DNA from: Haliotis asinina
Lineage: Eukaryota; Mollusca; Gastropoda; Lepetellida; Haliotidae
Assembly (NCBI RefSeq): GCF_037392515.1
Contig: NC_090288.1
Location: 55,723,673-55,787,672, forward strand
Direction: 5' to 3'
DNA length: 64,000 nucleotides
The position numbers were made by a program, and so were the translations under genes. The notes below the pieces were generated by a model that was given only the letters and a program-made list of their open reading frames with translations, was not told where the DNA came from and did no database searches. Shown in pieces: positions 1 through 12,689 of the stretch (positions within the stretch are counted from its first letter, which is position 1; each line of letters begins with the position of its first letter).

Positions 1-84
1 ATGGTAGAGCCTCTGATAAGCATCGAAAGACTGGGTCTCTTATAGCTGATTCTCTGTCGGACTGGCAGGAAGTTTGAGTCACGC

Positions 85-238
85 AGGAGTGAGTGAGTTT
101 AGTTTTACACCGCGTTTTGCAATATTCTAGCAATATCAAGTAACACCGGTAATGAGCTTCTCACAGTTACCCATGTTGGGATTCGGACCCGGGTCTTCGG
201 CGTAACGAGCGAACTACTACCCGATCCTACTACCATGT
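85..238 (-). repeat. tRNA-headed SINE (family A), copy 1
   Basis: Read on the minus strand, it has a tRNA-like head with a pol III box B (GGGTCCGAATCCC) after a CGCTCGTTACGCCGAAG block. A body (ACATGGGTAA and on) follows, and the family tail with GATATTGCTAGAATATTGC then AAAACTAAACTCACTCACTC. It is most similar in its head to the copy at 955-1110. Confidence 0.75.
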
Positions 239-257
239 TATTACGAAGCTCAGGTAA

Positions 258-325
258 CAATCAGGTGAAGTTAAGCAAAGACGGGCGCGGACAGTGCTCG
301 GATGGGTGACCGGAAGCTTAACGCC
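258..325 (+). repeat. 5S rRNA-like fragment
   Basis: CAGGTGAAGTTAAGCAAAGA then CAGTGCTCGGATGGGTGACC matches the internal promoter (A box and C box) of 5S rRNA. The 5' third and the closing 3' end of a 5S gene are absent, so it is a 5S-derived repeat or pseudogene. Confidence 0.65.
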
Positions 326-954
326 TGAGAGTTTCTAGGACTTCAGTCCTGCCTCACATGAAGCACATGTGGTCTTACCTTAGGTAACTGAGTTTGTTCA
401 CAATTGCCTCTGTTCACCCAGCAGAAAATGGGTACCCGGTGGAATAAGTCATGTGACTCTAACCTTCTAGTGCCTAACAGGCAGCTTGGGTTATCAGGGG
501 TAATAGTATGCCTACTTGGACTGCTATCGCTATGAGCATTCACCTCGTGAGTGGAGTTTGCCGCAATATAAATGCACGTATTATTATTAGTAGTAATACT
601 TACTTCTGAGAGCGAGTTTCGCTTACCGTCAGATATTAAGAATATCTGGTAAACACTTACTTAAATGGTTCTCTGAAATGTTTACTTATCATAGTTACAT
701 GAAACGATTTTCGGAAGTTTCCATTCCTTCATTCCTGTTACCTCAATGCAAATTGAACCGACAATAAAACAAACGTATTTTTTGTATTTGTTAATTCAAC
801 CTTGAGAATAGTACTGACACACATTTGTACCTGACCACAGCTATGGAGTACACATTACAATTATAATCACCAAGTCGTCGCTATTTTACTAACTTGCGTC
901 GTATCAACAAAGGCACATTACATTCACAACACAATAAACACTCTTCCACTACAT

Positions 955-1110
955 GAGGCGGTGGGGTAGCCTAGTGTTTAACGCGTCCGCTCGTCACGCC
1001 GAAGGTCTGCGTTCGATTCCACCCATGGGTAGAATAGGTGTATCCCATGTCGTGTGGCAACCAGAGTGGCGTTGCTGGAGTGGGGGTGTAAAATATACTC
1101 ACTAACTACG
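955..1110 (+). repeat. tRNA-headed SINE (family A), copy 2
   Basis: The plus-strand head GGGGTAGCCTAGTGTTTAAC carries a box A-like element. It is followed by GCTCGTCACGCCGAAGG and box B GTTCGATTCC, then the CCCATGGGTAGAATAGGTG body and a worn GTTGCTGGAGTG tail ending in ACTCACTAACT. It is not a functional tRNA: there is no acceptor-stem pairing or anticodon arm I can close. Confidence 0.75.
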
Positions 1111-1880
1111 CCATCAAAATTCGGAGGTGCAACTTGTAGGTCGCTGTTGTTCCAGCTAACAGATGTGCTTGGATGGAAGACATACTGGTTAATAACTGCG
1201 TCGTGGGGATTTAAAGAAATCGTCATGCAGAGGAAAGACATCCAGCTGTTTCTAAAGGATACAAATACACTTTCAAGTCAACGGGATCGAATCCAGCGTA
1301 ACAGCTACAGCAGTATAACGTTTCATTGAACTTTACACACATTATGATCACATCTTTTCTTTTTATCGAGCACACTTATCATAAAGACACAATTTCTTTA
1401 TTCTTGGTTACAATAAAGTTTCCAGGACGTAAATATAATTTTGGTTTATATCAAAGACCGGATATATGTGTCGTAATGAGAGACTACATATGTCGATATC
1501 GTGAGACACGGTCGTAATGTCGTTATAACAAGAGAAAATTCAAAGTTCAACGCACACACTTGAAATTACCACTGTTAAGATTGCGGATTGAGGCCAATTG
1601 CTTCTTGTTAATGGCCGAAAAAACATCATTTCATACAGTGAAACGTTAACTGCCTTGGTGGTAAAGGAGGTGCTGCTGCACTGGGACAAGCAACATCATT
1701 ACATCACGTGATCACCTGGTAGTCCTTCAGTCCTGGTGGACTTCAATACGTACGTTGGATACAGCGCATCTGCAAACATGAAACATGGAGAACACGACGG
1801 AATGCATAAACTGAAAACTTGCTGTAAACAGAACGGAACCATCTCTATCTCCAATATCGACCTCTTGTGTTTGTGTGTGT
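1111..1880. other. Unassigned non-coding stretch
   Basis: No recognisable gene. Short open frames (60-90 codons) show no family motif or good splice context. Confidence 0.5.
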
Positions 1881-1889
1881 TTGCGCGCG

Positions 1890-1931
1890 CGTGAGAGAGA
1901 GAGGGGGAGAGAGAGAGAGACAGATAGAGAA
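1890..1931 (+). repeat. GA microsatellite
   Basis: GAGAGAGAGAGGGGGAGAGA and on, just before the 18-bp minisatellite. Confidence 0.85.
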
Positions 1932-1989
1932 TAAAATGTCATCAAAACGTCATTCGAGTAAAGGAGTACGAGGAGAAAACTGTTGTAGT

Positions 1990-2670
1990 GTGGGTGGATG
2001 TTGAAGGGAGAGTGTAGTGAGGAAGGTGGGTGTAGTGGGGAAGGTGGGTGTAGTGGGGAAGGTGGGTATAGTGGGGAAGGTGGGTGTAGTGGGGATGGTG
2101 GGTGTAGTGGGGAAGGTGGGTGTGGTGGGGATGGTGGGTGTAGTGGGGATGGTGGGTGTAGTGAGGAAGGTGGGTGTGGTGGGGATGGTGGATGTAGTGG
2201 GGAAGGTGGGTGTGGTGGGGATGGTGGGTGTAGTGGGGAAGGTGGGTGTAGTTGGGATGGTGGGTGTAGTGTGGGAGGTGGGTGTAGTGTGGGAGGTGGG
2301 TGTAGTGGGGGAGATGGGTGTAGTGGGGATGGTGGGTGTAGCTCGGGGGGGGGGGGGTAGTGGGGATGTAGGGTGTAGTGGGGGAGGTGGGTGTAGTGGG
2401 GAAGGTGGGTGTAGTGGGGATGGTGGGTGTAGTGGGGATGGTGGGTGTAGGGAGGATAGTGGGTGTAGGGGGTATGGTGGGGATGGTGGGTGTAGGGGGG
2501 ATGGTGGGTGTAGTGGAAATAGTGGGTGTAGTGGGTAAGGTGGGTGGGTGGGGTCTGGGTAGGGAGTATGGTGGGAGTATTGGGTAAGGTGGGTGTAGAG
2601 GGGGTGGTCTGGGTAGGGGGTATGATGAGGGTAGTGGGTCAGGTGGGTATGGTGGGATGGTTGGTGTAGT
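1990..2670 (+). repeat. 18-bp G-rich minisatellite
   Basis: About 35 units close to GGTGGGTGTAGTGGGGAA, with AA/AT variants (GGGGAA or GGGGAT). The unit is a multiple of 3, so frames stay open on both strands (runs of GEGGCS, VGVVGK, TPTIPT). These are not genes. The plus strand is extremely G-rich and C-poor. Confidence 0.95.
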
Positions 2671-2679
2671 GAGAAAGGT

Positions 2680-3310
2680 GGTGATGGTGAGATGAAAGAC
2701 TGTTGTGATTGTTTTGGTGAGAGTGTTTCGGACCATGACAAGCCCTGCTAATGTCAGCTGACATTTAGCCCGGGTGGTGACAGGCGTGACGTACAAGTTT
2801 ACAAGTGGGAATTCTTTGTCAGTTTTGTGGAGCAAAGTCGATATGGAAGAAGGTTGGCCACACATCAAGCTGTGGAGTCTTAATGAGATATTCATTCAGT
2901 TGGCGGCAAGTCACGGGGTCCTAACAGAGTCTTTTGACATAACAAATGCGAGCAAGCCCCTAGACAGGGGTTATTGTCCGCGGGCACGAAGCTTTTCGCA
3001 TGGTCGGGTATGTGAGAAGTTCCATCACTGGACAGGGTGACAGTAGGAGAGGGGCGAGGTATCCACGGCAAACAGATGACTCTATGAGGGTGTTCATTGC
3101 TCAGCAGGGAAGGGGTTAAATGCTTAATTACAATTGAATAGAAACAAACATCATGTGTGCGGACAACAGAGAACTCGTGGGGTGGAAAATAATATCATGG
3201 TCTACTGACGGCTTGTTAAAAGCTTGTGATAAAGCTGAGAGGTGATCATGGCCGCGGGACACATGGTTGTGCATCCCCACCAATACAAGGTAGAAGCATG
3301 TGGGGAAGGT
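2680..3310. other. Unassigned non-coding stretch
   Basis: No recognisable gene, RNA or repeat apart from a short TG run at its end. Confidence 0.45.
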
Positions 3311-3316
3311 GAGGGA

Positions 3317-3319
<3 letters not shown>

Positions 3320-3348
<29 letters not shown>

Positions 3349-3352
3349 GGGG
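3320..3352 (+). repeat. TG run followed by a long homopolymeric G tract
   Basis: A short TG repeat runs into about 21 consecutive Gs (3332-3352). The length of such a tract is error-prone in sequencing. Confidence 0.85.
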
Positions 3353-3664
3353 GCTGCCGGACCCTCCCTTAATTCCCCATCTGGCCAAACTGGGTGGCCC
3401 ACGCTCAAAGTAATTTAACGTAAGAGATTAGCTGATCAGAAACATTCGTGAACCAGTCAGAGACAATAAGACACCATTCCTTCAAGTTATACATTACATA
3501 ATATACAGTGCTTGATGCTTTATGTCACAAAGAATGCGATGTAATGTTTACAAACATATGGCTGAACATATTTGTCCATGTGTGGAATGGAATCCGTTAT
3601 GTGTATAGTACCGGAGCGTTAACGGAACAACATATCTCTCTTTCTATAAGCCTAAATAACACAG

Positions 3665-4720
<1,056 letters not shown>

Positions 4721-4729
4721 CATCTGTAG

Positions 4730-7700
4730 AAGTAAATGTAACCATTCATCTTAACCAAACCAATAACCTCGTAGATTATCGAGTAACGCTAATTTTAGTA
4801 GGGGGTAGCTATGTGAAACAGTAGCGCGAAGGCACAGGTCCTCGACATGCCTCAGCAGCAATACCGTTTTATACATCCAACAAGGTAAAAAGCCCCGCCC
4901 TTATCCTTAAATATATTCATATAACCTCTTTGTACGCCCCTAAAGAAAGAAGGTGCCAACTCCCTACAAACCTCAGCAACACGTTTTTGAAGACTAATGT
5001 AATCAGCCTACATCAGACCATAGTGAGAACACCGGTTATTCATGATTCACTGTTAGTATGTAAGCAAAATGGCGCAGCATCAACAGGGACAACATAAAAC
5101 ACCCCCTATATAATGTCAGATTTGAAATCAGGCGTGTAAAACGTCTTCAGATTAATTGCGAAGTGAATTTTGACCCACCGACTATGTGTGATCATATTAA
5201 ACACCCAATCAGCCCTCTCACCTGCTCGCTTACCTGGGCCGACAATAAGATCAAAGGAAATTCGCCGCTTTATGGCAAATGAGGAGAAAAGCTGTCATTT
5301 TAAGTTACTGGAACCTCAAGGTGGGCAGCGGAGCGAGGACCTCTAGGTGGGGGCCACAAACCCACAACGGTGTTAATTGGAAGATATATTAATTGTGGAT
5401 TTGACGTAGAGTAACCATCAAAAGAAAGAATTATGTATGATATGACTTGAGAAGTTTTATGACTTTAGTCCTTAGAATTTGAAACATTTTAATTAAGATA
5501 GCATGATCTTTGTGCAAATTTGAACACGTGTTGAAGGCCTAAAAGGCATGTGTAGCCAATAAAAATTATTGGACTGACTTTAAACCCAGTTTAATGAAAT
5601 ACAAAAAAAATTCCCTTACATCACTGTGTGTGTCATCAGGGAGGGCTTTCTTTGACCGTATTAAGTCTTCAAAAAAAGTATGCAAAAAGTCACCATTTCA
5701 AAGTGATGTTAGCTGAAATTGCGCTATACGTTATACAGTAATATATCATTTCGATATTTGTAGGCTATTGTCAATTCATATCAATCCGAGCAGTAAATCA
5801 CACATATTGCAGTTGACTGCCTCTACAGCTGTAAACATCAGCACCTGGCTATTGTAGTTCCCGCAACCGATCCAGACACAGACACAGACATAGACTGCAT
5901 ATATATGTTTAACAATCTTCAAAAGGCACTTTGACATAACGATTTCAAGCATTACATTGACCAGATTATCATTGCCATTAATCATATGTATGAGTGCATG
6001 GTTGGGTATGACGCCGGTTTGAGATGTGTTTCCATTATGTCACCCCGTGACAGCAGAGTGTAGAGGGGAGCCCTGAGTGATGAGCTTCTTGACGATTGCC
6101 ACTATGTAAACCCACGAACAGCGATAAAGCTGTAACACTGCTGAAACAAACACATACCCATGATGTGGTAACAGTTACACAATCGACTCTGCTTTTAGCA
6201 GAGATTTCGATGAACGTCGAACAGGCTTTGTGGATTCTACCTGACATCAACATCATGACATTCGTCATTCGTATTCACGATAATCGGGTTCTGGCTCGAC
6301 AGTGGCTATAAGACGAAACAGTCTCTGCTCTCTGTAAATGAACAGACATCTCATCCTTAAATTATGTCTCTATAAGGCCAATGCGATGATGACTTGAGGG
6401 CTTAAACTTACGACAAATAATGTGAAGGCCATTGGTTCTATTCATAGGGGAATATTTCTGGATGAAACAGACGGGTTTTTTTTATTTCTACGTGTGACAA
6501 ATATTCATTATCACATACAGATAAAAGTTTGTAATTGTGAAAGGAATTGCTAAAAGACTAGGCTTTGGTAGTCCACGGAAAATGAAATATAACTGAAATA
6601 ATGTGCAATCCGAAACTGGTTTCTACACAGATGCTCATTATTAACCAGCAATGTTTGTTTACTATTGTGACGTCATCGGTTACCACGACTTTACAATCAA
6701 CTGACACAATCACTCTACGGAAACTGTTTAGCTGTATATCCCAGACATTACAAGTGAAATAGCCAGATGTTACATAGCGGAATTGTAAACTTTCACAGGT
6801 CTATGGATATAAAAACACTTGGATGACATTCTCAATGTAACACTCCGCGGAACAGATCCTCTTGCACCGGCATTACACCATGATGTTAATAGTGCGATAT
6901 CGCGGGGATGTTGCATCAGTCTGAGCGCTATCTTTAAACTAAAACCTTAGCACGGTGAAAACATACACTGCATGCTGTGGGCGGCACTAGTTCCTAACCA
7001 TTTACTACATATCAAGCGGAGTTAAGCAATATTGGTTAAAAAGCGTAGGTGTTTGGATTGATGGCTGACAAATTTGACTAAGGTGTCCTTCCTGAAATTA
7101 GCCACCATCAATATTTGTTCTTTAGTGCCTCGCAAACAACTTGTGTTGCATCCTCCACAGGGAGCTGATATTCGAATTCACACTGATCCATTGACCATTG
7201 AACAGAATAATACTATTTCCTAGCTGTATCTTTCGAAGCTTCAGCAGTATATTGGAAGTCACTGAGTAGTAACAGTCAAATAGAGACTTCAGCAATGTTT
7301 TGAAAGGCTACGCGTCAGTAAAAACGGTTTGTCGCCTGAGTGTTTACATGCACATCGTATTTGGATCTATCGATATCTTGTGTGACTTCAAGAAAAGCAA
7401 CTGATATTTTGATTGCCACTGGTCAGAACAACCGTAATACAGCGATGGTGTGAAAAGTCAGCGCCTAACGAGTCAAATGACCCTCCGAGCTCACTTACCC
7501 AACGTTCCACGGATTGCGCGATATGTGAATATGGTTTTACGCCGCTTTAAGCAACATTCCAGCAAGATTCGGATTGGACAACAACTGTTGCACGATCGCT
7601 TTATGAGGTTTTGCCCAAGGGGGTGTATTTGCACAGGACATTGACGTCGCCCTCAGAGCTACAACCGACCGACCTTGCGTCTGCACTTTTGTCAGTCGTG

Positions 7701-8640
7701 AGCGCTAGAGAAACAGTGGTCTGGTGTTTTGGGCCGTTGCCCCTACGCAACTAAAAACAGAAGGAATGGGTGTAGAACTCCCTTCGTGCAACCACAACTT
7801 TATGTCATCACAGCAGAGGCTATCACACATCCCCAGACTGAGATGTAGCAACAGCTTCATGTGTAAACTGTGTCACGTGACATGCTCGTGAGTTCCTCCG
7901 GCTCAGAGACTAGCCGAGTTAGGATATCTCATGATTTATGACAATCAAATTAATAAAGTTTAGCCTAGGGGAAAAATCTCATCTTGTGAGGTTCTGCCTG
8001 TCGCGGCTTGATCGCCAGATAGGAAAATTCGCCGGCTTTGGTTGACACATCACAATGATATATTTCCCCGTTACAAATGAAGACAGTCTTTTGACTTGTC
8101 AGGATCCAGGATTATGATTTGAATCAAAAGCAAAGATTAAATATGAAGATCCGTCGCGAGGTGTCAAGAAGACACGTTTAGCGTCGTAAAAATGAAGTCG
8201 TGTCAGCGAAGCTTGGGCGAAAATCCTCAAAGTGTGTTTTTATTTACATATATATGTACACTATATGTATTGTATCGTGTTATGTATTGCCCATGTATCA
8301 TCGCGAGATAGGCACAATCATGACTTTCGCTCTGATTTACTGACTAGGGGATGGGATCCCTTAGAGCTGGGATATAACAGTATTAACGCACATATCATAC
8401 ATATCAACTTAATTCACGGGGTGAGTATATGATGGATTAATGCCCGTGACGACCACTGGCGGATCAATTTAGGTCATTCGAAACACTTAATTCATTATTT
8501 TTTTTAAATTTTGACTTAAGTCAGTGAATATCTCGTTCTATAAGATACAGACTGTAGGAGACTAGGCACAGCCGCATGGCAAACGCTGTTTCCTCAGCCA
8601 ATCCTCCCCTTATAAAAGACATAACAATGTTTTATTTAGA
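4730..8640. other. Unassigned non-coding stretch
   Basis: No gene, RNA or mobile element recognised except the worn 5S-like fragment at 7010. The 64-codon ORF at 7450-7644 has no family resemblance or splice-site support. Confidence 0.45.
7010..7075 (+). repeat. Second, worn 5S rRNA-like fragment
   Basis: TATCAAGCGGAGTTAAGCAA is followed by GTGTTTGGATTGATGGCTGA, the same two 5S boxes with more changes. Two copies 6.7 kb apart suggest a dispersed 5S-derived (SINE3-like) family in place of a 5S cluster. Confidence 0.45.
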
Positions 8641-9067
8641 CGCATAGAGAGATGTAGTTAACAGAGCGACGATATAGAACAGTGACATGTCTTAAAATAT
8701 GGACTCTAATGTGGGTGATATAGCAAAACGTATGACACGTGATGTAGCAGAGTATGTGAAAGGGGATATAGGAAGGTGTGTGGTTACATGTTTCAGTTTG
8801 CGATATCATATACATGTATGATGTAACAGATCATGCAAGGTGTGGTATACGAGCATGTATAACATACGTGATATAGAAAATGATATGAAGTGTGTTATGT
8901 CAGGATGTACGGCGTGTGTGGTAGCCGGGTGTATAACGTTTAATGTAGCGGAATGTGTGACATATGTCATATAGAAAATGAGGTGTGTTATATCATCGTG
9001 TAAGACGTACATGACACAGCGATTATAGAACGTTTGAAGTAGTAAAATGTGTAACATTTTATATTAA

Positions 9068-9621
9068 CAGTGCAATAGGTTATATGTAGGGTGTAAGGCT
9101 TGTATGATAGAGGGCAATAGGTTATATGTAGGGTGTAAGGCTTGTATGATAGAGGGCAATATGTTATATGTAGGGTGTAAGGCTTGTATGATAGAGGGCA
9201 ATAGGTTATATGTAGGGTGTAAGGCTTGTATGATAGAGGGCAATAGGTTATATGTAGGGTGTAAGGCTTGTATGATAGAGGGCAATAGGTTATATGTAGG
9301 GTGGAAGGCTTGTATGATAGAGGGCAATAGGTTATATGTAGGGTGGAAGGCTTGTATGATAGAGGGCAATAGGTTATATGTAGGGTGTAAGGCTTGTATG
9401 ATAGAGGGCAATAGGTTATATGTAGGGTGTAAGGCTTGTATGATAGAGGGCAATAGGTTATATGTAGGGTGGAAGGCTTGTATGATAGAGGGCAATAGGT
9501 TATATGTAGGGTGTAAGGCTTGTATGATAGAGGGCAATAGGTTATATGTAGGGTGGAAGGCTTGTATGATAGAGGGCAATAGGTTATATGTAGGGTGTAA
9601 GGCTTGTATGATAGAGGGCAT
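9068..9621 (+). repeat. 42-bp satellite, about 13 copies
   Basis: The unit begins GGCAATAGGTTATATGTAGG and ends GCTTGTATGATAGAG. Copies are nearly identical, differing mainly at GTGTAAGG/GTGGAAGG. As 42 is a multiple of 3, both strands show long open frames (a 14-residue repeat MIEGNRLYVGCKAC on plus). No start context, splice sites or signal supports coding. Confidence 0.95.
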
Positions 9622-9635
9622 GTAACGTGTTGCTG

Positions 9636-9636
9636 A

Positions 9637-9690
<54 letters not shown>

Positions 9691-9712
9691 GGAGAGAGAG
9701 AGAGAGGGGGAG
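9636..9712 (+). repeat. AT and GA microsatellites
   Basis: About nine AT units are followed by about 17 GA units with one interruption (GACGGAGAGA), ending GGGGGAGGGAGG. Confidence 0.9.
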
Positions 9713-9880
9713 GGAGGCAGTGTTAATGATGTGTTTATATAACAGGATGTATGTAAAAACGGTATCCCTGAAGTGATAAAACGGGGCGTGAGGTGTTTAT
9801 GATATAACAGAGTCCATGACGTTCGGTGTAACAAGGTGTAGCCCGTCTGGGCCGTAGGGTCTATGACGTTACAGAGCAGG

Positions 9881-9973
9881 GCCTAGATTTTCGAAGCTCT
9901 CCTAGCGCTAAGACAGTCGTAAGTTAATGTTAATGTATGGCACTTAGCGCCAAGAGAGCTTTGAAAATCTAGG
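9881..9973. mobile_element. Palindromic MITE, copy 1
   Basis: A 93-nt foldback: GCCTAGATTTTCGAAGCTCT at the left, and at the right its near complement ending AAAATCTAGGTC. Inner arms are CTAGCGCTAAGACAGTCGTA and CTTAGCGCCAAGAGAGC. It shares arms and core with the copy at 12,447. Confidence 0.8.
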
Positions 9974-9989
9974 TCTAGGGTGATGGATG

Positions 9990-12440
9990 CTTTGAATAGA
10001 AAACTGTATAACCTGCGATTTGGCAAGTTGTACAATACTTGCAGGCTGTCCCGGATAAACAAAGGTAAGGACTGTCGAGCTAATCAGAAGATTAAGCACT
10101 AAGTACTGATTTATCACTGCATTAGTGAGTCATTGATGTATTTCGATGAATAATTCATGAAAGTGTGAAATGAATAAATTAAATGATCATAAACCAGCCT
10201 TTAGTATGCGTAGTCGTGTTCATCTTATTTTTCAAGTAAGGTTAGATTACAACAACTGACGTTTATAAAACATGCCGAGGAATTAAATGAAATAGTTTCA
10301 TTTGAGTGACATTGACAGTTTAGACACGTTTCTGGAACGCTCATAGATTCTTTAAGACCTTCATGCAAATATCAAATGATTATTCCTGGGTTTGAGGTCT
10401 TTTTGGTGTTATTTGTTTTGTTTTTATTTTTAATTTTCACACATGATAATCTTGGAATCTGGACCTTCAACCGTTTGCTGGACATCATGAACACCGCTCT
10501 GCGTAATTGGTTTGGGATGAAATGCTATCACGGCAAGTCGGAGAACCTGACAACTCAGCCCTATCAGTTGCCTCTTGCGATACACAGAGGATGACTAATA
10601 TCACTGCATCTACTGTCATGGACTATTATTGGCATAATTGTCCTTCAAATGATTTCAAATCCCACCGCAACAAATCTAGTAAATACGTTTCACGTGAATG
10701 CCTTTGTCTTGAAACACCTGGTTACGCCAACCGCGCAAAAGATAGCGAGCGATGGACTAAGGGAGGAAACTCCGTGTAGACTTTGTTGAATATTTTGGGT
10801 GAGGTGCCAGCCTTGTGGTTGAAGCGTTCCTTCGTATACTCCGGTAACCTAGTCTCGATTTCTCACATCCAGTTTAATAGTCAGTCACTGCTTTCATGGG
10901 AAATATGGCAGAAACCAAACCTCTCTCAGTTCACTTCACGGAAATGGGATTTTACAACTCTTCGTGGGAAATTTTGAAGACTGTAAGTCACGACCTGAAC
11001 AAAATCCTGTTCAGTTCAACTCATGCCACAATATAATTCCACGTAATAGATATAATAACATATATCAAAACATAAATGTCGAAGATGGTGATACTTGTGA
11101 GACAAGGGTTCACTAGAACACAGTTATGTTTTGAAAACTGACATTTTGATGAAAATAAATTATATGTGATGATGTCATGTCAGAGTTTAGAGTCAACACT
11201 ACAAAATACCACAACATAACAATATACTCACCGTGTCCGTTCTACATGTCAAAATTATATATTCAACTGTCAGATGTAACTTTAAGTTCTGAGACTTGAA
11301 AAGGTGGCAGTTACATATTTAATAAAACTACCAATCTAGGAAATGATTGAACAAATCCTTAGACAAATGGGTACCGTTGATGTTGAATTAGTATAATCCT
11401 TATCCCCAAAACAGCAAAAGAGAAGAAATTTACTGGTTTCACAAGTCTTGATCCTGGAACTCTGGCTAAACTATGAATCAAATGACAAAACCATTCACGG
11501 TGAAGATACATTTAAGCCCAAAAGAGTTATCTACCCTTTACCTCTCACACTGTTATCACATGAAACGAATTTGCCGTTTGTTCGTTGAACCAATTCGCGA
11601 TTCGTTTAGAACACTGCATTACAGAGATCAACTTAAAATATGGCTTCACTATATACGTTATACATCAACTATCATCTGACTAGCTCTTGGCAATGATTTA
11701 TTCGCATATAGTAGTTTGTATGTTTGTATGTTTGTATGTTTGTATGTATGACTCAGATATCCCATTTTAACATCAAGTAAACTGAGAGAGACTTATTTGT
11801 CGTCATATTTCTCATCCAGACAGTGATAGACTATTAAACAAGATGTGAGGAATCGAGACTGGCCCTTCGGAGTATTCGAATGAACACTATAACTACAGGG
11901 CTACCACCTCACCATAATTATTGTCAGTATACAGTCCATATTTGAGCGCATGACCCTCATTCACTGACGAGTGTCTCTGATTACGACCTACTCGTGAACA
12001 GATATTCTCCCCAATGTTACGACGGAAACATGACAACCAAACAAGGGGTGTTTGCCAAAACATAGATGTCCTGCCTGGAAAACAACAAAACCAACAAAGT
12101 GTTCACAAAATCAGAAAGCTAAAAACTTGAATAGTTACTTGTATTTCTGTGACTAAATGTGACTCCTTTAATATTTCAACTGCACATCTGGCCTGTTCCT
12201 CTTTAAATTTTCCGAAAAGTGTTCCGTACATACTTATATAAGAAACGGAGAAAAGTCTTCCAGGCGTTATTTCTGCGGTAACTGGGGAAATACTGGGTGT
12301 GGACAGCAGTCACAACTCATTCCTATGCTTCACCATGAATACGGAGGGTTATACTTTCCCCGACACTCGGAACATTCTCAAGAGCAAAATACACACCCTA
12401 TATCCACTGACCACATTCTTCACGGGTAAATGCCCGCATA
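9990..12440. other. Unassigned non-coding stretch
   Basis: Only a short GTAT/GTTT microsatellite at about 11,715-11,750 is recognisable. ORFs of 64-90 codons at 10,376-10,977 and 11,473 show no family features. Confidence 0.45.
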
Positions 12441-12446
12441 ACATGG

Positions 12447-12554
12447 GCCCAGGTTTTCGAAGCTCTCTTAGCGCTAAGATAGTCGCAAGGGCCATCCATA
12501 CATTAAAATCATATTACGACTATCTTAGCGCTAAGACAGCTTCGAAAATTTAGC
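12447..12554. mobile_element. Palindromic MITE, copy 2
   Basis: A 108-nt foldback: CCAGGTTTTCGAAGCTCTCT and TTAGCGCTAAGATAGTCGCA, then at the right ACGACTATCTTAGCGCTAAG and ACAGCTTCGAAAATTTAGCC. Arms pair over about 45 nt. Same family as 9,881-9,973. Confidence 0.85.
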
Positions 12555-12599
12555 CTATGGCTTTCTCGGAATGGAGCAGGGACCAACTACTACCATACT

Positions 12600-12680
12600 C
12601 TAACGTCTTTGGGTAAGATGGGGTCGGGGATCGAACCTGCGACGGACAGTCTAACCACTACACCAAGGAGGCGGCCTCTG
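12600..12680 (-). repeat. tRNA-derived SINE head (different family)
   Basis: The minus strand reads CCTTGGTGTAGTGGTTAGAC (box A-like) then GCAGGTTCGATCCCCGACCC (box B). The body that follows (GGGTAAGA and on) does not match family A. No cloverleaf closes, so I treat it as a tRNA-derived repeat, not as a tRNA gene. Confidence 0.65.
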
Positions 12681-12689
12681 TATGAAACC

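Larger units (their letters stand above)
1..954. other. Non-coding stretch with SINE and 5S-like fragment
   Basis: Apart from the listed SINE and 5S-like fragment I see no gene or other repeat. A 66-codon minus ORF at 343-543 lacks any recognisable feature. Confidence 0.5.
8640..9890 (+). repeat. Decayed tandem array enclosing the 42-bp satellite
   Basis: Both sides of the 42-bp satellite are made of loose 20-40-bp repeats of the pattern GATGTAACAGAGTGTATGAC and TGTGATATAGAAAATGA. It looks like an old array in which one segment was re-amplified. Confidence 0.5.

Noticed and set aside
258-325. Functional 5S rRNA gene
   Set aside because: Lacks the 5' part and the closing stem of 5S rRNA.
955-1030. 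tRNA gene
   Set aside because: Box A and B are present, but no acceptor stem or anticodon arm closes and the SINE body follows directly.
1950-2895. Long Pro/Thr/His-rich ORFs (263 and 317 codons)
   Set aside because: They are translations of the 18-bp minisatellite, open in several frames at once.
9068-9621. CRISPR-like array or a repeat protein gene
   Set aside because: The units are contiguous with no variable spacers, and open frames on both strands follow from a 42-bp unit; an animal genome has no CRISPR.
12614-12676. tRNA gene on the minus strand
   Set aside because: Good box B, but no full cloverleaf; better explained as a SINE head.
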